Part shown: positions 1-9,672 of the stretch, piece by piece
Layout of the letters: the number at the start of each line of letters is the position of its first letter
Numbering within the stretch: the stretch's first letter is position 1
The notes under the pieces: generated by a model
The model's database searches: none
The model's input: only the letters and a program-made list of their open reading frames with translations
What the model was told of the DNA's origin: nothing
Translations under genes and position numbers: made by a program
Source of the DNA: Entomobacter blattae
GTDB lineage: Bacteria > Pseudomonadota > Alphaproteobacteria > Acetobacterales > Acetobacteraceae
Reading direction: 5' to 3'
Length of the DNA: 64,000 nt
Assembly (NCBI RefSeq): GCF_014672835.1
Contig: NZ_CP060244.1
Location: 1,219,001 to 1,283,000 of the forward strand

Positions 1-66
1 TCTCATCATCAGATCGCCGAGTTAATCAGCGATCATCAGGTGACGTCTCTTTCCCTAAAGCTATAA
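1..66 (+). CDS. C-terminal end of an unidentified gene (partial)
   Basis: Frame 1 is open from the window edge to a TAA at 64-66 and encodes 21 residues ending SLSLKL. Too little remains to assign a family. It may be the tail of an upstream gene or a chance open frame. From 67 to about 590 I see no further gene, only the non-homologous front part of an open frame that leads into the rpoC fragment. Confidence 0.3.
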   Translation, partial: SHHQIAELISDHQVTSLSLKL

Positions 67-595
67 TATTTTTGGTTTATCTATAAGGTTAGCGCCCTTT
101 TCTTCCGTAAAGAAGTGACCCATAACATGTCAGCCTTTACCTTTATTCTTTCATTGAATATTTTCATTAGCCTGTTTTCGGGTCTGGTTGAAGCCTTTAG
201 AGGTTTTGCTACGCCTTATTGGGTGTGCCGACCTTGCCTTTAGGCTTGGGTCTGGAGCTTGGGGCTGGAACCAGTATGAGCATATTGGCGGGTAGACAGT
301 TAAGCGCCCTGGCGGTGCCGCTGCCGCCGTTATTTGTAGAGAGGGCACTGACCTTGATCTTACCCTTACCACAGTCTGGGTCTTGCTCTTACCACAGAGT
401 GTACACCACCAGATTATACACCATCAAAAGCCCTTCAAGCGTCTTTCGGGTAAGCCGTCTTCTCTCGGGCAAGCTGTTTGTTCTCCAAAATCGGATAGGA
501 GCGAGGACTATTCAAAAAGAATGGGCCAGTTTGGAGGGTGGTTAATGGGAGGGGAGGGGAAAAAGGGACCTGTTCTGTTTTTATTCCTTCTTTTT

Positions 596-811
596 ATTCC
601 GCCTGAATTGCGTCCTTTAGTGTCTTTGGATGGAGGACGTTTTGCGACCTCTGGCCTGAATGATTTATATCGCCGTGTGATTAACCGTAACAACCGTCTC
701 AAGAGACTGATTGAGCTGCGCGCACCCGATATTATTGTCCGTAATGAAAAGCGTATGCTTCAGGAATCAGTTGATGCCTTGTTCGATAATGGGCGTAGGG
801 GTAGAGCCATT
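596..811 (+). pseudogene. rpoC: rpoC fragment (RNA polymerase beta' subunit, N-terminal third)
   Basis: About 72 codons match the most conserved part of Rpo[10 protein letters not shown], then [43 protein letters not shown] and [12 protein letters not shown]. In a complete RpoC this block sits near residues 260-335, just before the zipper and lid region. The homology starts and stops abruptly inside an open frame spanning 383-847, whose flanks are not RpoC-like, and no start, stop or neighbouring rpoB is present. It is a relic; a functional rpoC must lie elsewhere. Two other rpoC pieces, from different parts of the gene, occur at 23952-24120 and 53845-54168. Confidence 0.9.
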
Positions 812-1196
812 AAGCAATGCCCTGCTATCAGTCTAAGGGTTTCATAGCTTGTAGGTTCTAGCGATCATTTTAACAGATCGATAAAGGCACAGATCAATAA
901 AGGCTGGGAATAGGCCTTTCTATTTCTTTAGAACTTGATCTCTATATCGTGGCTTTTTTAATAATTATAGCCTTAAACATTTGTAGGCTTTTAGGCGGGC
1001 TTTATCAACGGTAATTTCTGAAGCCCCCGGAGCAGAGTCATCATCTTCTGCATGCGCGGAGAATAACGGTGATAGGGCTCGTGTGTTTCCTGATTTATGG
1101 GTGTGTTCTGTTCTGTAGGTTCTAGTCTGTGGAATAGGCTTTTGGGCCAGGCGGGCAGCGCATCCGTTTTTATGGAAAATGAGTTCGTATCTATAC
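812..1196. other. intergenic stretch, no gene recognised
   Basis: The stretch holds no convincing coding sequence. A minus-strand open frame that ends at 965 has a charged C-terminus (SEITVDKARLKAY), but I cannot assign it and it lacks a plausible start outside the tail-protein gene it overlaps. Confidence 0.4.
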
Positions 1197-1225
1197 CCTC
1201 CCACGGGATGTCGGGAGGTTTTTTT
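1197..1225 (+). terminator. terminator-like hairpin plus T7 tract immediately before tail gene
   Basis: CCTCCC (1197-1202) pairs with GGGAGG (1213-1218), followed by seven T and then ATG at 1226. The start codon of the tail gene is only 14 bases past the T tract. The same arrangement precedes the tail-fibre gene at 30196 (hairpin 30160-30177, T tract, ATG). The hairpin probably ends read-through from upstream and may also influence translation, because GGGAGG could serve as a ribosome site for the small ATG at 1226. Confidence 0.6.
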
Positions 1226-1238
1226 ATGAGGAAAGATT

Positions 1239-2663
1239 ATGGCCGATCCAAAAACCATTAAACCACCACGTCGGACGACGATTGCTTTTGGGGAAAATGC
1301 AGATCCTGCAACCATCAGGACTTTACCTGAGAGCCAACCAAGCGATGCCTCCCAAGCCAGTTATGCCATGGGGTTTCCACGGCGGACGATGACCCCTATC
1401 GAAAATGGAGGACAGCCCCCCCAAGGACCAGATATGAATGCCATCCTTTACGATCTTTCCAGGCATGCCCAATGGCAGGATGCAGGGGGGGTAGCCCACT
1501 ATGATGCTGCTTTTGCCAGTGCCATAGGGGGGTATCCAGTAGGCGCTATTCTTCAAAATCCCCTTCTTCCCTATCTGCTCTATGTTAACCTGCGCAATGC
1601 CAATAGAGTAGACCCTACTACAGGAACGAATTGGAAGAGCATGACTGCCCCTGGGAATTATTGGGCGGTGGTGAGTGGGCAGGTTTCTGATGATCCTGAT
1701 AACATTCTCTTTAGGGATCACGATGGCAGGCTGCTGGCTAAGGTTTCCGGTGCGAGGAATAACCTTTATATTTCTACAAGTGCAGGGAATGATACCACGG
1801 GAGATGGTTCGCAGGAGAAGCCCTATTTTTCTATAGGGAAGGCCCTTTCCGTTATTCCAGAAGGCGGCACTGTAGCCTTGTGGCTTAAGGCGGCTGAAAC
1901 CTATTATCTAACAGCAGATAACACGGCCCGTTTTGGCGGGTATGCCGATATTGATAATCGTATTAATATTGGGCGGCGCTTGATTACTATTGAGATATGG
2001 GGATCTTCTTTTTTGGATCAGGCCCGCAAGGATTTTGCCGCTCAAAATTCCTCGGCCAATCCCTATACCATTGCCGAAGGGACTGCAGAACAGCCCAGTA
2101 AAAATGCCTTTCGGGTCAATATTCAAATCCCTTCTTTTGTTACAGAGCAGGGCTCTTTGTTAACAGGGAGTATCGTAGGCAATAATGGGGGCAATATTCA
2201 GTTTAATGGGTGCAACTTTATTCCCCTTCAGGCCTACCCTGCCCAGCAACCGACCGATGGTACGGTGTTCTCTCCTACCGTTTCCTATCAGTTTGTGGGG
2301 TGTCGCTTCCTGAATCTGGAGTATTTCCCTTATATGATGGGGGGGTGGGGCAGTTATTCTACCACAGTTCATTTTGGCATGTGCCAGTTTCATTCTGCCA
2401 CACAGGGAAGGTTTTTTAACCTGGATTCCGGGCAGATCATTGTGACGACGGATAGCGATATTTCCCCCTATACTGTATACGACCTTTTGCCCCAATATCA
2501 GTTTTTGGGAAGCAACACGCGTCGTTATAATGGCTCATCGGCGGCTTATTATGGTTGGGGGCTAAAGGTTATAGGGTATCTGGAGGCAGGAAAAGGACAA
2601 CCTGTGTATGGGTATAAGGGCATAGACCCCGATTACGAGATTCAGATTGTTTCTTCAGGTTAA
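1239..2663 (+). CDS. phage tail fibre/tailspike protein with beta-helix domain
   Basis: The product has 474 residues. The N-terminal ~110 residues follow the pattern of prophage tail proteins: FPRRTMTPIENGG, then GPDMNAILYDL and GGYPVGAIL. From about residue 178 the sequence changes to a surface beta-helix type (GNDTTGDGSQEKPYFSIGKAL), as in tailspikes and pectate-lyase-like folds, rich in Asn, Gly and aromatic residues to the end. The ATG at 1239 is preceded by GAGGAAAG at good spacing; the nearby ATG at 1226 gives only an 11-codon out-of-frame peptide. No other structural phage genes are adjacent, so this is an isolated tail gene or a remnant of a larger prophage. Receptor binding is inferred, not shown. 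Confidence 0.8.
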   Translation: MADPKTIKPPRRTTIAFGENADPATIRTLPESQPSDASQASYAMGFPRRTMTPIENGGQPPQGPDMNAILYDLSRHAQWQDAGGVAHYDAAFASAIGGYPVGAILQNPLLPYLLYVNLRNANRVDPTTGTNWKSMTAPGNYWAVVSGQVSDDPDNILFRDHDGRLLAKVSGARNNLYISTSAGNDTTGDGSQEKPYFSIGKALSVIPEGGTVALWLKAAETYYLTADNTARFGGYADIDNRINIGRRLITIEIWGSSFLDQARKDFAAQNSSANPYTIAEGTAEQPSKNAFRVNIQIPSFVTEQGSLLTGSIVGNNGGNIQFNGCNFIPLQAYPAQQPTDGTVFSPTVSYQFVGCRFLNLEYFPYMMGGWGSYSTTVHFGMCQFHSATQGRFFNLDSGQIIVTTDSDISPYTVYDLLPQYQFLGSNTRRYNGSSAAYYGWGLKVIGYLEAGKGQPVYGYKGIDPDYEIQIVSSG

Positions 2664-3689
2664 TAAACCCTTTTATTCATAGTATTTTTATATGGTAGAA
2701 AAGCAGGGAAAGAAGAAAAAGCTATTTCACATTCTTAAATGTTATTAAACCCATTTTGCCAAAAATAACCAATATTGCCGACAGTAATTTAAAAATTTTA
2801 CAAAAAAAAGGTAATATTATTTAAAAATCTCATAATAAATTGTAGACTTTTCGTTAGAAAAGAGTAATATAAAAAAACTCCTCCCCGAGTATGTAATAAC
2901 TATATGGGGAGGCCAAGTTAATTCGTTTTGATGTATATTTCCTACCTGTTCATAGATAGGTTGTGTCAGAAGTATATTACTTTTTTTTATGCAAGTCTAT
3001 AGTTTTATCGCCTTTTGAGAAAAGTCAGGTCATAAAACTGTAGGCTTGTTTTACCTTTTCATCAATAGCTGGCAGAAATCTGCCACTCAATATGAACAAG
3101 GGCTACCATAACACGGGTATTTTTTTTGTTTTTTATCCGGCTTTTTCATCTCTTCACATTAAGTTGAATTGAGTGGCCATTGTGGAGAATTCATTTTCCA
3201 TAAATTTGTTCTGTTGTTCTCTCTTTTCATGCCTTCTGTAACAGCTGCCTTCTTTTATTTTCCATATTGCTCACGGAGGGGGGCGATTACGCCTTTCCTC
3301 TTAAACAATTTGCTTCATTTTTATAGGTTTTTTTGGGAAAAGGGGTTTTCTTGGAAATTTCCAAGGATTTTAGAGGAAAGGCACTGTGCTTTCCTGCGAG
3401 ATTGGCCTTTTTGCAAATAACGAAAGAATGGAGCAGGATTTTTGCCACCAGGGTTTTTACCGCCAGAGTTTTTATTGTCAGAGTTTTTTACTGCCTGAGT
3501 GGGCGCGCTATTACCCATCAACAAAGGCAATGCCCACTTTACAGCATTAAACCTTATGACCATGAGGATCGAGAGCCGAATATAATCGGTAGGTCTTTTT
3601 TTCTGATCGCCTTTGTCTGTTACTTCGGGCTATCACTTCAGTCGTCACTTTGGACTGTCACTTTGGACTGTCACTCTGGGCTGACATTT
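2664..3689. other. long AT-rich intergenic region
   Basis: No gene is recognisable. 2690-2900 is strongly AT-rich. 3425-3505 consists of imperfect copies of a short word (GTTTTTACCGCCAGAG and variants). Small open frames here are chance products. Confidence 0.5.
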
Positions 3690-3957
3690 CAGGGGTGGCC
3701 TTGATGGAAATTGTCAGCGAGCCTGATATCCGCATGCCAGAAGAGGCAGGGGCTTATTTGCGCAAATTGCGGAGTATTCTGCGCTATCTCGGGACGTGTG
3801 ATGGCAATATGGAGGAAGGCTCCATGCGGGCAGATGTGAATGTTTCTGTTCGTAAAGCCGGGGAGGAATTTAGAACACGCTGTGAGATTAAAAACCTCAA
3901 TTCTGTTCGGTATGTTATGCAGGCCATAGAAGTAGAGGCCCAGCGTCAGGATGGCTT
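3690..3957 (+). pseudogene. gatB: gatB fragment (Asp/Glu-tRNA amidotransferase subunit B)
   Basis: Around 88 codons match the middle of Gat[51 protein letters not shown] and [18 protein letters not shown]. This covers the conserved Glu and Cys region of the GatB catalytic cradle. Homology begins and ends abruptly and the frame closes at 3973. No gatC or gatA lies nearby. It is a broken copy of an otherwise indispensable gene. Confidence 0.9.
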
Positions 3958-4339
3958 ATTGAAAAGAAAATAGTCCTCTATTGCTCGAAATTCAAGGATA
4001 TGATGCACCGTTTGTGATGAAGACTCTTACGAACTAAGAAGATTCTTATGAACTCAAAAAAGACCTTCGCGAACTCAAAAGAGAACTGATTGAGAGGGTG
4101 GAGAAAATAATCTTTTCTCATCCATTTTTTCTCTTCTCACCCATTCTTATGGAAAATACGCGTTTTACAGAAAATATACGGCAAACTTTTTCTGTTTATT
4201 TCCTCTAAGCATTTCTGGCCCCATAGCCTGCTATATTAACCTACTCTTTCTAGGGCAAGCGCTTCTTGGGCACTGCTTCCTAAGGAGAAGGTGTCACTGG
4301 GGTTTGGTCGGTAAAGTTTTATTAATTAAAGAGAGTATT

Positions 4340-4472
4340 ATGAGTGTAAAATTCGTCTTGCCCGGGCTGTGCTAAAAAACGCTGCTATTATCGCCCCTAT
4401 TATCGGATTATTGTAGCCGATAGCTGCAGCCCGCATGATGGTCGTTTTGTTGAAAACATCGGCTCTTATTAA
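4340..4472 (+). pseudogene. rpsP: rpsP fragment (30S ribosomal protein S16, N-terminus)
   Basis: ATG at 4340 begins MSVK, then after a one-base loss IRLARA-like sequence, and in another frame [24 protein letters not shown]. This is the first ~35 residues of ribosomal protein S16, broken by at least two indels. Even the upstream AAAGAGAG ribosome-site-like sequence seems retained. The frame closes right after the NIGSY motif. The following sequence to 4927 is not S16 and I do not recognise it. Confidence 0.8.
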
Positions 4473-4739
4473 CTGGGGGAAGTCAAGTATTTGGAACGAA
4501 GTCAAGAAATGGCAAATGAGCCCTGTCAGAGGGAATAGAGCTAAGCTTTCATTCCCAGAAACTTTTTACCCTCCCCCAGGAAGATGTTGGGAGCATGATG
4601 AAGCCTTACTCATTGTTCCACCATTGTGAGCAATAGGCCTTCAGAATCAATAGGCCCCAAAATCAAATAGGATTCCGGCCTCCAGAGCTGATTGTAGCCG
4701 TGGGAACACCGGCTTTGAGGGCAGAGAATAGGGGGCAAA

Positions 4740-4855
4740 AGGGTAAAACGATGCCAGATTTTAGGAAAAACGAGAATTTAGGAATGATGAGGTTTTAGGA
4801 ATGGCCAGATTTTAGGTGTGAAGAGAATTTAGGTGTGAAGAGAAGATTTTGTCTG
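4740..4855. repeat. tract of short imperfect repeats
   Basis: Words such as CCAGATTTTAGG and GAGAATTTAGG recur with small variations at irregular 15-30 base spacing. The tract is non-coding. It typifies the locally repetitive spacers seen throughout the window. Confidence 0.5.
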
Positions 4856-4927
4856 GTCTGCCTCAGCAGGAAGCGGTATGACAATTCTATAAAGAATGTG
4901 GAATGAGGGGCAGAAGGAAAAACCAGA

Positions 4928-6583
4928 ATGGTCCGTTTACTGTTAAAATTATCGTTAAAGGACTGGGTACTTTATGCTGGGTGGGCGGCATCTGGGGTCA
5001 TAGGGGGTGGGGTTGTGGTTGGCTCTCCCCTTTGGGCAGCACCAGGGGTCCAGGTGGCTTCTTCTGGCCCGTCGGGAATGCAGGCGGGTGAAAAAACCCC
5101 GCCCGATGAAACAGAAATTCGTCCCATGCCAGAAGATAGCACCACGAGCCATACTCTGTCCGTTCAGGGAGCAAGCCAGTCTTACACGGCTTCAGCGGGG
5201 ACCTTGCTGATCCGCGATGAAAAAAACAAGCCTCAGGCTTCCTTGTTTTATACGGCCTATTTACTGGAGGGCGAAAAAGAGGGAGCAGGGGATAAAAACA
5301 AGAGGGTCTCAGCATTTCGTTCTAGCCGGCCAGTAGCGTTTTTCTTCAACGGTGGGCCAGGGGCGGGGAGTGCCTTTCTCAATATTGGGGCTGCTGGGCC
5401 TTATGTTATGGAGTTTCCAGAGGCTCTTCCGACTGATGGCGCCCATGCCCGTTTGCTTCCCAACCCCGATACCTGGCTTACCCATACCGATATGGTTTTT
5501 ATAGATGCGCCCGGAACAGGCTATAGTCAGGTGGCCGATTCTAAATCCGCAGCGGGGAAATTTTACGGCATAAAGGAAGATGGTAAAGTGTTTGCCAAAG
5601 CCATTCAGGTCTGGCTTTCACACTATGGCCGGCAGTTTTCTCCTGTTTTCCTGGTAGGGGAGAGCTATGGGGGGGTGCGGGCCATTGAAACAGCCAATGC
5701 CCTGCAAAGTGAACAGGGCAATATTGTTTCTGGTCTTGTTATGATTTCCCCTGCTATTGAAATGAACCTTTTGGTTGATACGGTTTCTAACCCGTTGGCC
5801 ACCGCCTTGCAGCTTCCCGTTCTAGAAGCGGCCCATCTGGAAGGAGAAAACCAGCTGGACGATAAAAAACTGAATGATGCCTATCATTATGCTACGGGCC
5901 CCTATGTACAAAAATTGATTGGCCCTATCGCAGAGCGTCATTCTGCCTTTTATCAGGAACTTGCCCACCGAACAGGGCTTGATGAAAAGGTTATTGCCCG
6001 TCAATTTGGGCAAATTGATGCATCCTCTCATGATATCCGTAGCCGTAATGGTAGGTTATACAGCCTTTACGACTTTACCCTTTCCATACAAGATCCATAT
6101 CCCGAAGGCTCTGGTGAAGATAGTCCCGACCCTGTGCTGTATGGTTTTGGTCAAATCTTTGGAACAGCCTATGCAGGTTATTTGGCCCATCAGCTTAACT
6201 ACATTACAGACCATACCTACCAATTACTAAACCTGGCGGTGAACAGCCAGTGGAGTTTTACCAGCAAGGGAGAGAATCTCGGCATTCACGAACTTCCTGT
6301 TTTACGAAAATTATTGGCCATTAACCCGTCATTGCAGGTCTTTATTGCCAATGGGTATTTTGACTTGGTCTGCCCTTTTCCTACTTCCCGCTGGGTAAAG
6401 GAGCATATCCCCGTTGGGGCAGACCGGATCGGCTTGCATCTTTATAAGGGGGGGCATATGGTCTATCTTCGCCCCGCTAGCCGTAAGGCCTTAAGTGAAG
6501 ATGTGGGCCATTTTTTCCAACAGGTTCAGGCCCCGCCCACCTTCCCACAAACTCACCCCACCAGTAACGAAGGAGCACAATAA
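4928..6583 (+). CDS. serine carboxypeptidase, peptidase family S10
   Basis: The protein has 551 residues with an N-terminal hydrophobic segment (about residues 12-35) ending in an ALA-type site (PLWAAP), so it is exported. The S10 core is complete: the oxyanion-hole segment FFFNGGPGAGSAF, FIDAPGTGYSQ, the nucleophile in VGESYGG, the catalytic Asp in IANGYFDLVCP and the catalytic His in YKGGHMVY. Length is normal for bacterial S10 enzymes. The ATG has AAGGA 11 bases upstream. It should remove C-terminal residues from peptides in the periplasm or outside the cell. It stands alone, followed by a non-coding repeat region. Confidence 0.9.
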   Translation: MVRLLLKLSLKDWVLYAGWAASGVIGGGVVVGSPLWAAPGVQVASSGPSGMQAGEKTPPDETEIRPMPEDSTTSHTLSVQGASQSYTASAGTLLIRDEKNKPQASLFYTAYLLEGEKEGAGDKNKRVSAFRSSRPVAFFFNGGPGAGSAFLNIGAAGPYVMEFPEALPTDGAHARLLPNPDTWLTHTDMVFIDAPGTGYSQVADSKSAAGKFYGIKEDGKVFAKAIQVWLSHYGRQFSPVFLVGESYGGVRAIETANALQSEQGNIVSGLVMISPAIEMNLLVDTVSNPLATALQLPVLEAAHLEGENQLDDKKLNDAYHYATGPYVQKLIGPIAERHSAFYQELAHRTGLDEKVIARQFGQIDASSHDIRSRNGRLYSLYDFTLSIQDPYPEGSGEDSPDPVLYGFGQIFGTAYAGYLAHQLNYITDHTYQLLNLAVNSQWSFTSKGENLGIHELPVLRKLLAINPSLQVFIANGYFDLVCPFPTSRWVKEHIPVGADRIGLHLYKGGHMVYLRPASRKALSEDVGHFFQQVQAPPTFPQTHPTSNEGAQ

Positions 6584-6685
6584 TGAAGGAGCACAATCTG
6601 GTCATTAAGGGATAAGGGCAAGGGAAGGGATTGCAGCACAAAAGAGCAGGATGGCCATATGGGAACGAAAAGCGACTTGCCCTGG

Positions 6686-6896
6686 GTATTCCCCCTCATG
6701 CCCAGGGTATTACCACCGCATTGGTCTTGGAGTTTTTCAACACCCCCTATCCCCCTCACATCCAGGGCATTACCATCACCATTCTCAGGAGAGAAGACCG
6801 CACCGGCCATTTTCCTTCATGCCTAAGGCATTACCCTACCCTTTCCGCCAACAAGTTTTCAAAGTTATCATTCCCCCTCATGCCTAAGGCATTACC
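6686..6896. CRISPR. short type I-E-like CRISPR array, four repeats
   Basis: Four 29-base repeats begin at 6686, 6746, 6807 and 6868, giving periods of 60, 61 and 61. The three spacers are 31, 32 and 32 bases and differ from each other. Repeats share CCTTCATGCCTAAGGCATT-like cores and end in ATTACC; the centre ATGCC-TAA-GGCAT can form a small hairpin. Repeats 3 and 4 agree best; repeats 1 and 2 differ at several positions. A possible fifth, badly decayed repeat follows near 6929. No cas gene is present in the window. The 29+32 geometry is the hallmark of type I-E arrays. Confidence 0.72.
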
Positions 6897-7000
6897 ACCA
6901 CCATTCTTCTGCCCGCTATTCGTAAAAATTTTCCGCCTGTTCAACGTGTAGGGTTTTTCCTTTTCTGAGAGAGTTCCTCAAACCTGTTTTGTGACCATGT

Positions 7001-7410
7001 TTACGACCTTGTTTTGCGACGGCGGATAATCAAACCGTCAGTCCGTTTATTTACTCTGGTCTTATATCCTTTAGTGGGTTTACCCCATGGGGTAACAGGA
7101 TGACGACCACCCGAGGTCCGACCCTCACCACCACCATGAGGGTGATCAACAGGGTTCATAACAACACCACGATTATGAGGCCGACGCCCTTGCCAACGTG
7201 TCCGAAGCCTTACCAAAGCTTTGGTTCATGGTGTCAGGGTTAGATACAGCCCCAATTGTGGCCATACATTCTCCACGAACAAACGAAGCTCGTCAGAGTG
7301 TACTTTAATCTGTGCATAGCCTCCGTCTTTCCCAACAAGCTGAGCATAAGTCCCAGCTGAACGGGCCATTTTCCCCCCAGCACCAGCTTTTAATTCAATG
7401 TTATGAATAA
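7001..7410 (-). pseudogene. rplB: rplB fragment 1 (50S ribosomal protein L2, C-terminal half)
   Basis: Read on the minus strand, 7410 to 7216 gives [37 protein letters not shown]. After indels, 7216-7001 gives [39 protein letters not shown] and a basic end. These are the most conserved L2 segments, including the HPHGGGEG loop near the peptidyl-transferase centre. At least two frameshifts separate the blocks, and the N-terminal half is missing. A second copy of part of this segment lies at 54515-54760 in the opposite orientation and is very similar at the nucleotide level. Confidence 0.92.
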
Positions 7411-7479
7411 TCGTTGATTGACGTGATATGTGACCACAAGGGGAGGATAAAGGGCTAGAATAGAAAAACTGAGGCGATA

Positions 7480-7690
7480 AAACCCAAGCCTACTGTAAAG
7501 CCTCCGTTGAGAGCTCCCCATTGGAAAGCCCCTATTGGAAAGCCCATGAGTCATTTGGGAGTCATCTGGAAGCAATTCTGGGAGTCATCTGGAGGGTGGC
7601 CTGTCGTTTCGGGGGGAACGGTTAAAGGCCTTTTGGGGTTTTTATAGGTTGGCCCAGATTGGAGGAAGATATTGGAGGAATATCTTGGAA
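7480..7690. repeat. intergenic short-word repeats
   Basis: CCATTGGAAAGCCC/CTATTGGAAAGCCC, GGGAGTCATCTGGA (twice) and ATTGGAGGAAG/ATTGGAGGAAT occur as adjacent imperfect copies. No coding sequence is seen between the rplB fragment and exbD. Confidence 0.5.
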
Positions 7691-7733
7691 GAGGATCTAA
7701 GAACTTATAAGACGGTCTAAAAACACGAGTTGG

Positions 7734-8144
7734 TTAGTTACGGATGGTGATTTTGGTTAAACCAAGCTTTTGGGCATGGGCCAATACCCCAGCTACTGTT
7801 GTATAATTGGCCAGGCGGTCTGGATGGATTTCTATAACCGGTTGGTTTCCTTTTGCCGCCTCAGCTTGAATAAGGGCTGTTAAGGCCTGTTCGTTGGCAA
7901 CGGGCTGGCCATTCCATAAAATAGTGCTATCAAAATCAATAACAACACTAATGTGCTCTGGCTGTTGGGGCGTTTGGGCCTGGTTGCCACTAGCCAGGGC
8001 CATCTGTACCGATTCCGTCTGCAGGGGGATGGTGACAATCAGCATGATGAGGAGCACAAGCATCACGTCAATAAGCGGCGTGGTGTTAATGTCGACAATG
8101 GGTTCATCTTCTGTTGAGCTGTCCAGGCCAATATTCATGCTCAT
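7734..8144 (-). CDS. exbD: ExbD-family biopolymer transporter (second copy)
   Basis: This 136-residue ExbD/TolR protein has a short cytoplasmic N-terminus and one membrane helix (about residues 22-42). The conserved membrane Asp needed for proton-driven motion lies in DINTTPLIDVMLVLL, and a periplasmic domain ends in LGLTKITIRN. AGGAGA precedes the start at 8144. It lies 77 bases downstream of another exbD in the same direction, so the cluster encodes two different ExbD proteins. Both should associate with ExbB in the inner membrane to energise TonB-dependent receptors. TolR is an alternative label, but the tonB gene just upstream favours ExbD. Confidence 0.85.
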   Translation of the reverse strand: MSMNIGLDSSTEDEPIVDINTTPLIDVMLVLLIMLIVTIPLQTESVQMALASGNQAQTPQQPEHISVVIDFDSTILWNGQPVANEQALTALIQAEAAKGNQPVIEIHPDRLANYTTVAGVLAHAQKLGLTKITIRN

Positions 8145-8221
8145 AAATTGTCTCCTGTTTTGCCCCCTCTATTGAGTGTTCCAGGGATGGTGGGGGCTTA
8201 TCATGATCTCTTGGGGTGGGA

Positions 8222-8647
8222 TTATTGGTGGGGGCGTTCGGTAATAAAATCAACCCGGGCAATCCCTGCTTGTTTGCAAGCATCGACAATGCGTCCAACC
8301 GTTTCATAACGGGCCTGGCCATCTCCCCTTATCTGCACCTGGGGTTGCTTGGTGCCGTTGGCAATCCCAGCGAGTCTTACAGAAAGCTCATCGATGGTAG
8401 CAATAGGGGTTTCATTCCAGTAAATTTGCCCATCAGCCGTTACGGCCAAAACCACGTTGCCCTGCTGGGTCTGGGTAGGATGGCTACTCTCTTTAGGCAA
8501 ATGCAAGCGTATGGTGTGGGTTGCAGCGGGTATGGTGATAAGGAAGATAATCAGCAAAACCAGCATCACATCCACTAAAGGGGTGGTGTTAATGGCCGCA
8601 ACGATATGGTCTTCATCGTTATCCTGGCCACCAATTTGCATGGCCAT
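8222..8647 (-). CDS. exbD: ExbD-family biopolymer transporter (first copy)
   Basis: The 141-residue product has the same layout as its neighbour: cytoplasmic start, one membrane helix containing NTTPLVDVMLVLLI with the conserved Asp, and a periplasmic domain (VQIRGDGQARYETVGRI). It begins two bases after the exbB stop codon, so translation is probably coupled. A second in-frame ATG lies at 8641. Sequence outside the helix differs from the downstream ExbD, so the pair is not a recent duplication. Confidence 0.87.
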   Translation of the reverse strand: MAMQIGGQDNDEDHIVAAINTTPLVDVMLVLLIIFLITIPAATHTIRLHLPKESSHPTQTQQGNVVLAVTADGQIYWNETPIATIDELSVRLAGIANGTKQPQVQIRGDGQARYETVGRIVDACKQAGIARVDFITERPHQ

Positions 8648-8649
8648 GG

Positions 8650-9672
8650 CTATTCTACCCGTGATGAAGATGTAATGGTGGAAGGGTTGGCTTCGTGAGT
8701 GCTGGCAGGCAAGCCCGCTTCAGAAGGGCGTCCTCCCAATAGAACAGACTGAACATCCGAGCCGAAATTTTTCAACGTATCAAGGGCCACCTTATTGCGA
8801 CGCACCAGGAAGTTATAACCTAAAACAGCCGGAACAGCGGTTGCAAGGCCTATGGCTGTCATAATCAGGGCTTCACCGACAGGGCCAGCAACCTTGTCTA
8901 TTGTAGCTTGCCCGGCAATACCAATGGCTGTAAGAGCGTGATATATGCCCCAAACGGTTCCAAACAGCCCTACGAAAGGGGCTGTTGAGCCGACGGTACC
9001 CAAAAAGGCTAAGCCTGTTTGCAGTTGGGCCTGCACTTTGCTGACAGCATTTTGGATAGAAAGCGTTACCCAGCTATAAAGATCTATGGTGGTTTGCATG
9101 TTGGCACTTTTATGGTGGTGGGCCGCATTAAGCCCACTTTGGGCAACCATACGGAAAGGGGAGCCTTCCTGGAGGGTGGAAAGGGTGTTGCCATTTAAGC
9201 CGTTTTTCCAAAAACTTGTTGGAATGGCCCGGCCAGCTTTAAGAATTTTTCCCTGCTCAAAAAACTTGGAAAGCATAATATACCAAGTGCCAATGGACAT
9301 GATGAGCAGAATAATCAAGACCGTACGGGAGACAATATCTCCACCCATCCACAAGGCAGACAGGCCATAGGGATTTTCTGGGGAGGCGACATGGTGGGGG
9401 GCTGGCGGTTGCATCGGGCCTGTTTCTGGTGAAGCGGCAGGCATAGGGGGGGGTGGCGGTGATGGGACGGCAGTTTGTGCGACAGTCTGTGTGGTCGTTT
9501 GTGTAGTTGGGGCAGCCCAGGCGGAGGAAGAAAGACCAAGCACTCTATCCGTGCCAATGCTAAGGCTGGTCATCATGAGGCCTGCCAGGACAGGTTTGAG
9601 GATTTTTTTGCCGAAAGGCGCTTTCAAAACAGGGAAGGGTGCTTGCTGGTGGGAATGGATGGGTAAAAACAT
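8650..9672 (-). CDS. exbB: ExbB, MotA/TolQ/ExbB proton channel with signal peptide
   Basis: The 340-residue protein starts with an export signal (about residues 25-53, ending SSAWAAP), then a Pro/Gln/Thr-rich periplasmic linker and a membrane helix (SRTVLIILLIMSIGTWYIML). The conserved ExbB channel core follows: LAFLGTVGSTAPFVGLFGTVWGI, with the last helix MTAIGLATAVPAVLGYNFLV. Long N-terminal periplasmic extensions are common in alphaproteobacterial ExbB. AAGGAGC lies about 10 bases upstream of the ATG. With ExbD it converts proton flow into energy for TonB and outer-membrane uptake of iron complexes and similar ligands. Confidence 0.9.
   Translation of the reverse strand: MFLPIHSHQQAPFPVLKAPFGKKILKPVLAGLMMTSLSIGTDRVLGLSSSAWAAPTTQTTTQTVAQTAVPSPPPPPMPAASPETGPMQPPAPHHVASPENPYGLSALWMGGDIVSRTVLIILLIMSIGTWYIMLSKFFEQGKILKAGRAIPTSFWKNGLNGNTLSTLQEGSPFRMVAQSGLNAAHHHKSANMQTTIDLYSWVTLSIQNAVSKVQAQLQTGLAFLGTVGSTAPFVGLFGTVWGIYHALTAIGIAGQATIDKVAGPVGEALIMTAIGLATAVPAVLGYNFLVRRNKVALDTLKNFGSDVQSVLLGGRPSEAGLPASTHEANPSTITSSSRVE

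Noticed and set aside
3169-3704. Several overlapping open frames between the tail gene and gatB fragment
   Set aside because: Composition follows the local repeats and AT richness; no start, domain or conserved motif.
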